From: Pseudomonadota bacterium
Lineage (GTDB): Bacteria > Pseudomonadota > Gammaproteobacteria > Steroidobacterales > Steroidobacteraceae
Length of the DNA stretch: 64,000 nucleotides
Assembly: GCA_018241425.1 (NCBI GenBank)
Contig: JAFEDU010000001.1
Coordinates: 1 to 64,000, forward strand
Reading direction: 5' to 3'
Shown: positions 46,457 to 54,099 of the stretch, in pieces
Numbering within the stretch: the stretch's first letter is position 1
Layout of the letters: each line of letters begins with the position of its first letter
Position numbers and translations under genes: made by a program
Notes under the pieces: generated by a model
Told to the model about the DNA's origin: nothing
The model's database searches: none
What the model saw: the letters and a program-made list of their open reading frames with translations, nothing else

Positions 46457-47611
46457 ATGAGCCAAACCGATGACCTGAACTGTCGCGCCGCGATCGGGAG
46501 CTTCGTCTTCCTCGGGACCCTGGGCGTGCTGTCCTTCATCGTCCAGCCGGCCCTCATCCAGGGGTTCGTCACCGTCCTGCAGCTGCCCGAAGACCGGGCC
46601 GTGGACCTCGCCGGTATCGAGATGATGGGCGTGGCCGCGGCCACGATCGTCCTGGCGGTGGTGGGGGAGCGCGTCAGCTGGCGCGTGCTGACCGCACTCG
46701 CGATCGTGCTGGCCGTGATCGGCAACGTGTGGTCGGCACTGTCGCTCGGGACGCCGACGCTGTGGAGCGCGCGGGCGCTTGCCGGGCTCGGGCACGGCGG
46801 GCTCATCAGCCTGAGCTTCACCTTCGTCGGGCTCACGAGGCGCGTGGACCGCAACGTCGCGATCTACCTGGTCTCCCTCCTGAGCTACGGGGCGCTCGGG
46901 ATCTGGGCGGCGCCGTACCTGTTTGCCCACGGCGGCCTGAAGCCGATCTTCCTGGCCTTTGCGGCGCTGACCGCGGTGGGACTCGTGACTCTGCGTTACG
47001 TCCCGGTGTCATCGGCCACGCGCCAGCACGTCTCGCCCCGCGCCCGCGCGCTGGCGCTGCCGATGCGCGGCACGGCACTCGCAAGCGTGCTCTTCTACAA
47101 CGTCGCCCAGGGGATTGCCTGGGCGATCCTGTTCCTGGTCGGCACCCATGCAGGACTCAAGGAGCAGCCGGTCGCCGACGCCCTGTTCGCATCCCAGGTC
47201 ACCGCCGTGGCCGGGGCGGTGGCCGCGGTGTACCTCGCGGAACGCTGGCGGCGCACGCCGGCAATCGTCGCGGGCATCCTCGGGGGCGCGGCCTGCATCG
47301 TCCTGATGCTGGGACCCCTGCCGCTCCTGACGTACACGATCGCGGTGTGCGGATTCAACCTGCTGTGGAACTTCGTGCTGCCCTTCATCCTCGGGGCGCT
47401 TGCGGACATGGACCTCAAGGGCCGGATGATGAGCCTTGCGATCGCCATGCAGATGATCGGCCTGGGGCTGGGCCCGATCCTCACCGCCGAACTCATCGGC
47501 GACGGGAAGCTCGCCCGCGCGGAGTGGGTCTGCATCGCCGCCTTCGTTGCGAGTCTCGTCCTGATAGCCCCGCCGCTGATTGCACACCGTCGGGCCTGCG
47601 TGGCGGACTAG
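46457..47611 (+). CDS. MFS transporter
   Basis: Inner-membrane carrier of 384 residues with about twelve helices. It lacks the clear MHS signature of the other MFS gene; ARALAGLGHGGLISLSFTFVGLTRR is the helix 4 region and LGALADMDLKGRMMSL lies in the second half. The substrate is unknown; position between the catabolic cluster and two hydrolases suggests uptake or efflux of a related compound. The start ATG 46457 follows CGGAG. It diverges from the AraC-type gene at 45.3-46.3 kb, its probable regulator. Confidence 0.82.
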   Translation: MSQTDDLNCRAAIGSFVFLGTLGVLSFIVQPALIQGFVTVLQLPEDRAVDLAGIEMMGVAAATIVLAVVGERVSWRVLTALAIVLAVIGNVWSALSLGTPTLWSARALAGLGHGGLISLSFTFVGLTRRVDRNVAIYLVSLLSYGALGIWAAPYLFAHGGLKPIFLAFAALTAVGLVTLRYVPVSSATRQHVSPRARALALPMRGTALASVLFYNVAQGIAWAILFLVGTHAGLKEQPVADALFASQVTAVAGAVAAVYLAERWRRTPAIVAGILGGAACIVLMLGPLPLLTYTIAVCGFNLLWNFVLPFILGALADMDLKGRMMSLAIAMQMIGLGLGPILTAELIGDGKLARAEWVCIAAFVASLVLIAPPLIAHRRACVAD

Positions 47612-47767
47612 GTTCCGCTTGCCCACGGGTCGTGGCCGGGAACTGGATAGCCCGCTGGCACGTAGGTGCGCGTTTCGTAAAAAGCACAGCAGATTCGCTC
47701 AAGTCACAAGGCGAGCCCTGGCGTAGTTTCGGGACCGTCGGCGAGGGAGCCGTACGGGAGCCTGCAG

Positions 47768-48610
47768 ATGCCACGTGCCTTCGACACGATCGTACTCATC
47801 CACGGCCTGTGGATGACACCGCGATGCTGGGAGCACTGGATCCCCCGCTATCAGGCCCACGGTTATCAAGTGGTGGCTCGCGGATGGCCGGGCATGGATG
47901 CCGATCCGGATGCGCTGCGCCGTGATCCCGGCAACATGGCTTCGCTCGGCATCACGGAGGTCGTCGAGCACTACGAGGAGATCATCGAGGGCCTCGATCG
48001 ACCGCCACTGATCGTCGGTCATTCCTTCGGCGGCCTCATCACGCAGATCCTGCTCGACAGGGGCTTCGGCGTTGCCGGCGTTGCCATCGCCTCGGCGGCA
48101 GCGAAGGGCGTGTTGATACTGCCATTCTCGACGATCAGGGTCGTGGCGCCAGCGCTCAGCAATCCACTGAATGCCCATCGAGCCGTGCCGCTCACGGCCG
48201 AGCAGTTTCATTACGCGTTCTGCAATACGCTGACCGCCGAGGAGTCGCGCGCCGTATACGAGCGCTACGCCGTGCCCGGGCCTGATCACGTGCTGTTTCA
48301 GGCGGCCCTCGCCAACTTCAACCCGCACGCCGCCTCGATGGTGGATTTTGGAAATGCCGAACGCGCGCCGTTGTTGATGGTGGCAGGGGAGCTCGACCAC
48401 ATCTCACCGCCGGCGATCGTCACGGCCAACTATCGTTTGTACGCGCGTTCCAGTGCGGTGACCGACCTGCACCAGTTTCCCGGCCGCAGTCACTACATCC
48501 TGGGGCAGGGCGGGTGGGAGGAAGTGGCCGACTATGCGCTCGCGTGGGGCGAGCGCCGCGCAGCCGAGGCCGAACGGCGTCCGCCGGTTGGAACGAGTCC
48601 ACAGTCCTAA
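47768..48610 (+). CDS. Alpha/beta hydrolase (serine type)
   Basis: Cytoplasmic hydrolase of 280 residues. The oxyanion-hole motif is IHGLW, the nucleophile elbow is VGHSFGG with Ser86, and the acid/base regions are AGELDHIS and GRSHYILG near the C-terminus. No signal peptide is present. It could be an esterase, lactonase or C-C hydrolase; the exact role is open. The next gene, another alpha/beta hydrolase, begins 26 bases after its stop, so they are probably co-transcribed. Confidence 0.82.
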   Translation: MPRAFDTIVLIHGLWMTPRCWEHWIPRYQAHGYQVVARGWPGMDADPDALRRDPGNMASLGITEVVEHYEEIIEGLDRPPLIVGHSFGGLITQILLDRGFGVAGVAIASAAAKGVLILPFSTIRVVAPALSNPLNAHRAVPLTAEQFHYAFCNTLTAEESRAVYERYAVPGPDHVLFQAALANFNPHAASMVDFGNAERAPLLMVAGELDHISPPAIVTANYRLYARSSAVTDLHQFPGRSHYILGQGGWEEVADYALAWGERRAAEAERRPPVGTSPQS

Positions 48611-48636
48611 ATTACCCACCAAAGAAAGGGCGGGGC

Positions 48637-49551
48637 ATGTTGCGAATTTGCATGGTTTTGGTGCTGGTGCCGTGGCTGCCGCTGCGCGCGATGGCGGATG
48701 TGCGACCGTTCCCGGCCGACTTCAGGACTGAACGGATTGATACCGGCGGTGCGCAGATCCATGTGCGCATCGGCGGCAGGGGACCCGCAGTGGTGATGCT
48801 GCACGGATTTGGGGATAGCGGGGACATGTGGCAGCCGCTTGCGACTGCGATGGAGCATGACCACACCGTCATCGTTCCGGACCTGCGCGGCATGGGCTTG
48901 TCTTCGCACCCGGATTCCGGTTACGACAAGAAGACCCAGGCGCAGGACATCCTGCGAGTGCTCGATTCCCTGCACGTCGGGCACGTGGCACTGGTGACGC
49001 ACGATATCGGAAACATGGTGGGCTATGCCCTGATCATGCAGGCTCCCGGTCGCGTCGAGCGCTGGGTCGCGATGGATGCTCCGTTGCCGGGGATCGGACA
49101 CTGGGATGCCCAGCTCTGTAACCCGAAGACCTGGCACTTCAATTTCCACGGTCCGGATGAGGAGCGGCTGGTCGCTGGCCGCGAGCGCATTTACCTCGAC
49201 CGCTTCTACGACGAGCTGTCGGCGGATCCGGCTCACATCGATGCGGCAACGCGCGCACATTATGCGAAGCTTTATGCAAGGCCGCACGCCATGCACGATG
49301 CATTCGAGCAGTTCGTGGCGTTCCCGCGCGATGCCAGCGACAACCAGGAATTCCTCAGTCACGGCAAGCTGTCGATTCCGGTGCTCGCGATCGGCGGGGA
49401 GAAGTCCTACGGTACGAGTCTTGCCGAGGAGCTCAAGTTCGTGGCGACCAACGTGCAGGCCGTGGTGATCCCGGATGCAGGCCACTGGCTCATGGAGGAG
49501 CAGCCACACAAGACGGTGGCCGCAGTCCAGTCGTTCCTGGCCGGAGCCTGA
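48637..49551 (+). CDS. Secreted epoxide-hydrolase-like alpha/beta hydrolase (Cif-like)
   Basis: Protein of 304 residues with a signal peptide (cleavage near A-M-A-D, about 20). The nucleophile position is an aspartate, Asp123 in VTHDIGN, as in epoxide hydrolases and dehalogenases, with HGFGDSGDMW as the oxyanion region and His283 in DAGHWL. The overall pattern, including MDAPLPG and TWHFNF (His167), resembles the secreted Cif epoxide hydrolase of Pseudomonas aeruginosa (comparison from memory). The segment matching the epoxide-polarising tyrosine of Cif reads AFEQFVAF here, apparently without tyrosine, and the acid after the nucleophile is Asp148. These changes leave activity uncertain. Confidence 0.8.
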   Translation: MLRICMVLVLVPWLPLRAMADVRPFPADFRTERIDTGGAQIHVRIGGRGPAVVMLHGFGDSGDMWQPLATAMEHDHTVIVPDLRGMGLSSHPDSGYDKKTQAQDILRVLDSLHVGHVALVTHDIGNMVGYALIMQAPGRVERWVAMDAPLPGIGHWDAQLCNPKTWHFNFHGPDEERLVAGRERIYLDRFYDELSADPAHIDAATRAHYAKLYARPHAMHDAFEQFVAFPRDASDNQEFLSHGKLSIPVLAIGGEKSYGTSLAEELKFVATNVQAVVIPDAGHWLMEEQPHKTVAAVQSFLAGA

Positions 49552-49622
49552 TTCGAGGCCGTTTCCCTATCCCGATAGTGCGCTACCATCGTCGTACTTA
49601 ACTGACGACGTTCGGGGCGGTC

Positions 49623-50534
49623 ATGGGCGCATCCGAGGGCTACGGCAAGGCATTCGGCAGCAAGTTCGGGCTGGAGCACGCGCCGGTGGTCATCAGCCGC
49701 GCGCTGCGCAAGGCCCAGATTGCGGTCACCGAGGTGGGCGACACGGATCCGCATGTGGGTCCCACCCGGGAGATCGCGCGGGAGGACGCTTACCTGATTG
49801 GTCTGCAGCTGCGCGACTACCCTGGCCACGTCATGTGGGAGGACGGCCGCGCGGCCCGAAAGTGCGACCTCCGTGCCGGGGAGGCCACGATCTACGATCT
49901 CAAGCGCAACCCGGTGGTGCAGATCGACAAGCCTTTCCACTCCATCCACTTCTACATACCGCGGGCGGTTTTCGTGGCCCTGGAGGAGGATGCCGAGTCA
50001 GCGCCCGTCGGCGAGCTTGCCTACGTTCCCGGTGCCGGAGTTACCGATGAGACGCTGAGGCACCTCGGCCTGTCCCTGCGACCGGCACTGCTGCATCCCG
50101 AGCATTCGAGCGCGCTGTTCGTGGATCACGCCACGCTTGCGGTGGCCACGCACGTGGCGCACACCTACGGGCATCTAAGTCCTCCAAGCGACACAGGGCG
50201 CGGGCGCCTTGCGCCCTGGCAGGCGCGGCGTGCGATGGAACTATTGAACGCAAACCTGGATGGGGGTCTCTCGATCCGCGCACTGGCACAGGAATGCGGC
50301 CTATCCGTCGGCCATTTCTCGCGCGCATTCCGCGGTTCGCTGGGGATGGCGCCGCACCGCTGGCTGTTGCAGCGACGGATAGAGCGGGCTAGAAGCCTGC
50401 TGCTACGGGGGCAGTTGACGCTCTCGGAGGTAGCGCTGGCGGCAGGATTCGCCGACCAGAGCCATTTCACACGCATGTTCACCCGCGAGGTGGGCTGCGC
50501 TCCGGGGGCCTGGCGCCGTCGACAGCGCATCTGA
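49623..50534 (+). CDS. AraC-family regulator
   Basis: Regulator of 303 residues with a beta-rich N-terminal cupin-like sensing part and a C-terminal AraC domain (about 200-300) containing IRALAQECGLSVGHFSRAFR and LSEVALAAGFADQSHFTRMF. It is of a different subtype from the two other AraC genes in the window. It lies between the Cif-like hydrolase and the Rieske oxygenase, all on the plus strand, and may control either. Its own stop is followed by about 155 bases before the oxygenase. Confidence 0.88.
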   Translation: MGASEGYGKAFGSKFGLEHAPVVISRALRKAQIAVTEVGDTDPHVGPTREIAREDAYLIGLQLRDYPGHVMWEDGRAARKCDLRAGEATIYDLKRNPVVQIDKPFHSIHFYIPRAVFVALEEDAESAPVGELAYVPGAGVTDETLRHLGLSLRPALLHPEHSSALFVDHATLAVATHVAHTYGHLSPPSDTGRGRLAPWQARRAMELLNANLDGGLSIRALAQECGLSVGHFSRAFRGSLGMAPHRWLLQRRIERARSLLLRGQLTLSEVALAAGFADQSHFTRMFTREVGCAPGAWRRRQRI

Positions 50535-50627
50535 CCCCACCCGGGCTGCACCTGTTCAGGGGCGACACGGATACCGTACCCGCGCGACGCCTCGAACTCG
50601 ACGGCCGCGCGGCCGGACGCCGTCCCT

Positions 50628-50633
50628 TATAAA
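50628..50633 (+). promoter_or_regulatory. Possible -10 box of the Rieske oxygenase gene
   Basis: TATAAA within CCTTATAAAATG stands out in a very GC-rich stretch 57 bases before the GTG start. No clear -35 partner was found, which would fit activator-dependent transcription by the upstream AraC-type regulator. Confidence 0.3.
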
Positions 50634-50689
50634 ATGAGGACCTCGGCGCCGGGTACTTCGGCCCGACGGCGATGTGCCCAGGAGGACAG

Positions 50690-51913
50690 GTGAGCGCGAC
50701 CGACATTACGACCCGCGACGAGCGGCTTTCGCAACTGCTCAGGAACTCAAAGCCCGGCTACACCCTGCCGCAGGCGTTCTACACCGACCCGGAGGCCTAT
50801 GCCTTCGATGTCTCGGCCGTGCTGACACGCAGCTGGTTCATGCTCGGGTTCGAGGCGGAACTGCAGGAGCCCGGCGACTACCTGTCAGTGACCCTGGGGC
50901 CGCATCCGGTGCTCATCGTGCGCGGGCGCGATGGCGTGATCCGCGGCTTCCACAACACCTGCCGCCACCGCGGCGCCCAGATCTGTGCCGAGGGCAGCGG
51001 TCGCCTGCCCCGCATCGTGTGCCCCTATCACCAGTGGAGCTACGACCTCACCGGGAAGCTGCTCGCCGCGTCGCGCATGCCGGAAGGCCTGGACCGCGAA
51101 GCCCACGGGCTGGTGCCGGTGCGCGTGGAGCTCCTGGAGGGCTGCATCTACGCGGCCCTCACCGATGGCGCCCCCGATTTCGAGCCGTTCCGGGTTGCTG
51201 CCACCCCGTACCTCAAGCCGTACCGGCTGGCCGGCGCGCGCCTCGCCCACGAGAGCGTTCTCATCGAGAAGGCCAACTGGAAGCTCGTGATGGAAAACGC
51301 GCGCGAGTGTTACCACTGCGCCACCGGCCACCCGGAGCTCAAGGTGTCCTTCCCGGTGGTGTTCGGCGCCGGCTTTCGCGTCACCGACGGCTCGCGCAAC
51401 GCCGCCTACGTGGAGGCGATGCGCGCCCGCGGCATGCAGGTGGGACCTGAGACCGGGCTATGGTGGCACGTCGGGCGCTATCCCCTGAATCCCGGCATCG
51501 AGAGCGTCTCCCTCGACGGCAAGCCGGTCGTGGGCCCGCGCCTGCTCGACACCGGGGGAGAGGCGATCGGTGGCCTGCGCTGGGCGACCGAGCCGAACTC
51601 GTTCTGCCACGCGTTCACCGACTACGCCTTCATGTTCACGGCCGTGCCGTCGGGCCCGCAGGAGACGCGCGTCATCTCCAAGTGGCTCGTGCCGAGGGAG
51701 GCGCGCGAGGGCGTCGACTATCGCCTCGAGGATCTCACCGCGGTATGGACGCGCACCAACCTCCAGGACCGCGACCTGTCGGAGAACAACCAGCGCGGCG
51801 TCAACGGCCTGGGTTACCGGCCCGGTCCCTACGCGCCAGGTGCGGAGGAACTGGTGATCCGCTTCAACAACTGGTATCGCGCGACCGCCGCGGAGTGCCT
51901 GGGGATCCGCTGA
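50690..51913 (+). CDS. Rieske non-haem iron oxygenase, alpha subunit
   Basis: Terminal oxygenase of 407 residues. The Rieske [2Fe-2S] ligands are C91 and H93 (CRHRG) and C111 and H114 (CPYHQW). The mononuclear iron site follows in ENARECYHCATGHPEL with H209 and H214. It resembles choline/carnitine/glycine-betaine type monooxygenases and N-demethylases more than biphenyl-type dioxygenases. No reductase or ferredoxin gene is adjacent, so it must borrow one from elsewhere. GTG 50690 follows AGGAGGA at 50680-50686; an ATG at 50672 lies before the Shine-Dalgarno. Confidence 0.9.
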   Translation: MSATDITTRDERLSQLLRNSKPGYTLPQAFYTDPEAYAFDVSAVLTRSWFMLGFEAELQEPGDYLSVTLGPHPVLIVRGRDGVIRGFHNTCRHRGAQICAEGSGRLPRIVCPYHQWSYDLTGKLLAASRMPEGLDREAHGLVPVRVELLEGCIYAALTDGAPDFEPFRVAATPYLKPYRLAGARLAHESVLIEKANWKLVMENARECYHCATGHPELKVSFPVVFGAGFRVTDGSRNAAYVEAMRARGMQVGPETGLWWHVGRYPLNPGIESVSLDGKPVVGPRLLDTGGEAIGGLRWATEPNSFCHAFTDYAFMFTAVPSGPQETRVISKWLVPREAREGVDYRLEDLTAVWTRTNLQDRDLSENNQRGVNGLGYRPGPYAPGAEELVIRFNNWYRATAAECLGIR

Positions 51914-52034
51914 AGGAAAACCACGCGTTCGTCAAGCACCCCGCGGATTTCGCGCTGGCGCGCCGCGCCAGTCGCCAGCCGCACTTCAAGTCCGCTAGCA
52001 TGGGGCCACAGGACTGAAAAAGGGGGAGGACGCC

Positions 52035-52835
52035 GTGAAGACTCAGCTCTGGTCCGCCGCACTTGCGGCACTGGCCGCCACCGCGCTGTCAGGCTGCGTG
52101 GTCACTCCCTACGATGCCGGTCCCAACGCGGCCGTAGCCGAACAGGCCTCCGAGCCGCCGCCGCCGCTGCCGGCCTACGATCAGCCGCCGTGCCCCGAAG
52201 AGGGCTATATCTGGACGCCGGGGGTATGGCGCTGGGGTGCGGAAGGTTACTACTGGGTACCCGGCACCTGGGTCGCCCCGCCGCAGGTCGGGTTCCTGTG
52301 GACCCCTGGATACTGGGCCTTCGCCAGCGGCGTGTACGTGTTCCACGCCGGGTACTGGGGTCCGCACGTCGGCTACTACGGCGGCATCAACTACGGGCAC
52401 GGCTATGGCGGGTACGGCTACGAGGGTGGCCGCTGGTCCGGCAACCGGTTCCAGTACAACACCTCCGTGACCAACATCAACACGACCATCGTGCACAACA
52501 CCTACAACCAGACCGTGATCAACCAGGTGCACGAGACCAATGTCACACACGTGAGCTACGTGGGTGCCCCCGGCACCCGGCCGCAGCCGACGCGCAGCGA
52601 GGCCGCCTGGCGCCAGGAGCAGCATTCGCCCTATACCCAGCCGCAGATCGACCATCACGAGGCCGCCCGCAACGCACCGATGCAGAATGCCGGCCGCAAC
52701 GAGGGTCGCCCGCCGGTAGCCGGGACGCCCCGGCCCTCGGCCTTCGGGGCCCCGGGCGCCACCGCGGCGAAGCCGGTGGGGGCCGCGTACCACCCGCAGC
52801 ATGCGCCCGAGCACGAGGGGCGCCCCGAGCACTAG
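52035..52835 (+). CDS. YXWGXW-repeat lipoprotein
   Basis: Envelope protein of 266 residues. The signal peptide ends in a lipobox LSGC (Cys about residue 21). It is followed by tandem repeats of the aromatic type W-(T/V)-P-G-x-W, for example YIWTPGVWRWG, YYWVPGTWVAPP and FLWTPGYWAF (about 58-100), typical of YXWGXW (WXXGXW) repeat proteins. The C-terminal half is Gly/Tyr-, then Asn/Thr- and Pro/His-rich, probably disordered. The function of this family is unknown. The GTG start follows GGGGGAGG. Confidence 0.8.
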   Translation: MKTQLWSAALAALAATALSGCVVTPYDAGPNAAVAEQASEPPPPLPAYDQPPCPEEGYIWTPGVWRWGAEGYYWVPGTWVAPPQVGFLWTPGYWAFASGVYVFHAGYWGPHVGYYGGINYGHGYGGYGYEGGRWSGNRFQYNTSVTNINTTIVHNTYNQTVINQVHETNVTHVSYVGAPGTRPQPTRSEAAWRQEQHSPYTQPQIDHHEAARNAPMQNAGRNEGRPPVAGTPRPSAFGAPGATAAKPVGAAYHPQHAPEHEGRPEH

Positions 52836-52854
52836 TGGAGTAGACACCCGTCAG

Positions 52855-52884
52855 CAGGGCCGGGCGCCTCCGGCGCCCGCCCTG
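52855..52884 (+). terminator. Long GC hairpin after the YXWGXW gene
   Basis: CAGGGC, one unpaired C, and GGGCGCC pair with GGCGCCC and GCCCTG around the loop TCC. No T run follows. It is a candidate terminator or messenger-end stabiliser. Confidence 0.45.
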
Positions 52885-52933
52885 TGGCCGCATCGTTTCG
52901 CGAGTTCAAGAACCCAATAACAAGATCTCGTCC

Positions 52934-53212
52934 ATGAGCAGCGTAACGCCGATCGTCCCCGCACCCCTGAAGTACGACACCCAGGCACAGGCCCTGTGGC
53001 AGGAGGTGGCCGATGCCTCCGACGCCATCTCGAAGCTCGTGGACAACATCCCGGGACTGACCGTCACCGGAGCCGAAACCCGCAGCGAGCTCGAGCGGGC
53101 CTCGGCGCTGCTGAAGGCCGTGGCCGATATCCTGCGCCGCACCGAGCGGCGCGAGAGCGCGCGCTATGCGAAGAGCAACCGCAGCATCCTCGGGCCGGAC
53201 CCGGCGCCGTGA
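52934..53212 (+). CDS. Small unknown protein
   Basis: Unrecognised protein of 92 residues, hydrophilic and predicted mostly alpha-helical (QALWQEVADASDAISKLVDN; ERASALLKAVADILRRTERR), with a proline-rich C-terminal end. No signal peptide or membrane segment is present. A moderate codon bias and a normal helical composition support it as a real gene. It is followed directly by a possible short secreted protein. Confidence 0.5.
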   Translation: MSSVTPIVPAPLKYDTQAQALWQEVADASDAISKLVDNIPGLTVTGAETRSELERASALLKAVADILRRTERRESARYAKSNRSILGPDPAP

Positions 53213-53246
53213 GCCGTCGCTGACCGATTGGGGCACGCGAGCGGGC

Positions 53247-53495
53247 GTGCTCGCGTTTCTCAGCCTTGGTGCCACTGCCGGGGAGCCTCCCGCACCTGCC
53301 GAGCCGCCACGCTGCGAGATCGCGGTGGTGAGTCCGGTGAGCGGGTTCGCCGAATGCGTCAAGCCGCGCGGCGTGCCCGTGGATCCACCGCCCCCGCGCC
53401 CACCGCCGACGCCGGAAGAGTGCGCGAGGCACCCGGACCTTGACCTGAAAGACTGCCAGCCCGCGCCGCCCGCGGTGCCGCCGTCAGGGTCCTGA
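53247..53495 (+). CDS. Possible small secreted proline-rich protein
   Basis: From GTG 53247 the frame gives 82 residues: a short hydrophobic leader (LAFLSLGATAG), then cysteines at three positions or more (PPRCEIAVV, FAECVKPRG, EECARHP, LKDCQP) in a proline-rich chain. An open frame from 53166 overlaps the previous gene. No family is recognised. The even spacing of cysteines argues for a real exported peptide, but the start is uncertain and the call is weak. Confidence 0.35.
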   Translation: MLAFLSLGATAGEPPAPAEPPRCEIAVVSPVSGFAECVKPRGVPVDPPPPRPPPTPEECARHPDLDLKDCQPAPPAVPPSGS

Positions 53496-53503
53496 AGAGC
53501 GCT

Positions 53504-54064
53504 TCAGCGCCCGCCGGCGAGTGACTGCAGGGCGTTCTGGCAGGACGGGGACAGGTCCTTCGCGTGATCGCGCAGACAGGCGATGCCGCGACCGCCGCCG
53601 GGACGGACATCCGAGCAGAACTTCTGGAAGTCCCCGCCGCAGTCGGTCCGCAGCACCCGTGCCTCGGCGCGCGGGGACACCGCGATGGGCGCAACCGGTG
53701 CTGACGGCGCAGCGGTGGCCGGCGGTGCCGCGGGAGCCGTTGTTGCCGACAGCGAGGTGGGGGCGGCCGGCATGGCCGCAGTGGGAGCGGCCGGCATGGC
53801 CGCAGTGGGAGCGGCCGGCGCGCCGGTCATCGCCGGGGCGAGGGCGCCCTGGCAGCCGGCCGAGACGCTCGAACTGTTCTGCACCAGGCACTGCAGCGAT
53901 GCCTTGGTGCCGGTGGGCACGCTCGAGCACACCTTCATGTAGTCACCGCGGCAGGCGCTCTTGATGGCCGAGCGCTGCGCGTCGGACAGTTCCTGGGCGA
54001 CGGCAGAGGTCGCAAATCCACTCACGGCAAGCAGGGCCAGAGTCCGGATCAGTGTCGAGTTCAT
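53504..54064 (-). CDS. Exported protein with two cysteine-rich (GLG1-type) repeats
   Basis: Secreted protein of 186 residues with a signal peptide (cleavage near A-V-A-Q, about 24). It has two homologous domains with identical cysteine spacing C-x7-C-x12-C-x11-C: Cys38, 46, 59, 71 and Cys142, 150, 163, 175. Each matches the 'cysteine-rich repeat' seen in eukaryotic Golgi apparatus protein 1 and in some bacterial exported proteins (DYMKVC / GGDFQKFC; CL...LS..C..AL). An Ala/Pro/Thr linker between them contains a perfect DNA tandem repeat. The function is unknown. Confidence 0.75.
   Translation of the reverse strand: MNSTLIRTLALLAVSGFATSAVAQELSDAQRSAIKSACRGDYMKVCSSVPTGTKASLQCLVQNSSSVSAGCQGALAPAMTGAPAAPTAAMPAAPTAAMPAAPTSLSATTAPAAPPATAAPSAPVAPIAVSPRAEARVLRTDCGGDFQKFCSDVRPGGGRGIACLRDHAKDLSPSCQNALQSLAGGR
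53763..53820 (-). repeat. In-frame 24-base tandem repeat in the linker of the cysteine-rich protein
   Basis: The 24-base unit beginning at 53763 recurs perfectly at 53787 and starts a third, partial copy at 53811. Each unit encodes the octapeptide AAPTAAMP. Because the unit is a multiple of three, copy-number change would only vary linker length. Confidence 0.9.
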
Positions 54065-54099
54065 TGGTTCATTCCCCCCATAGACGAGCCTGATAACGA

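Noticed and set aside
53166..53246. N-terminal part of the small proline-rich frame
   Set aside because: It overlaps the preceding gene and reads as non-conserved basic sequence; the later GTG fits a leader peptide better.
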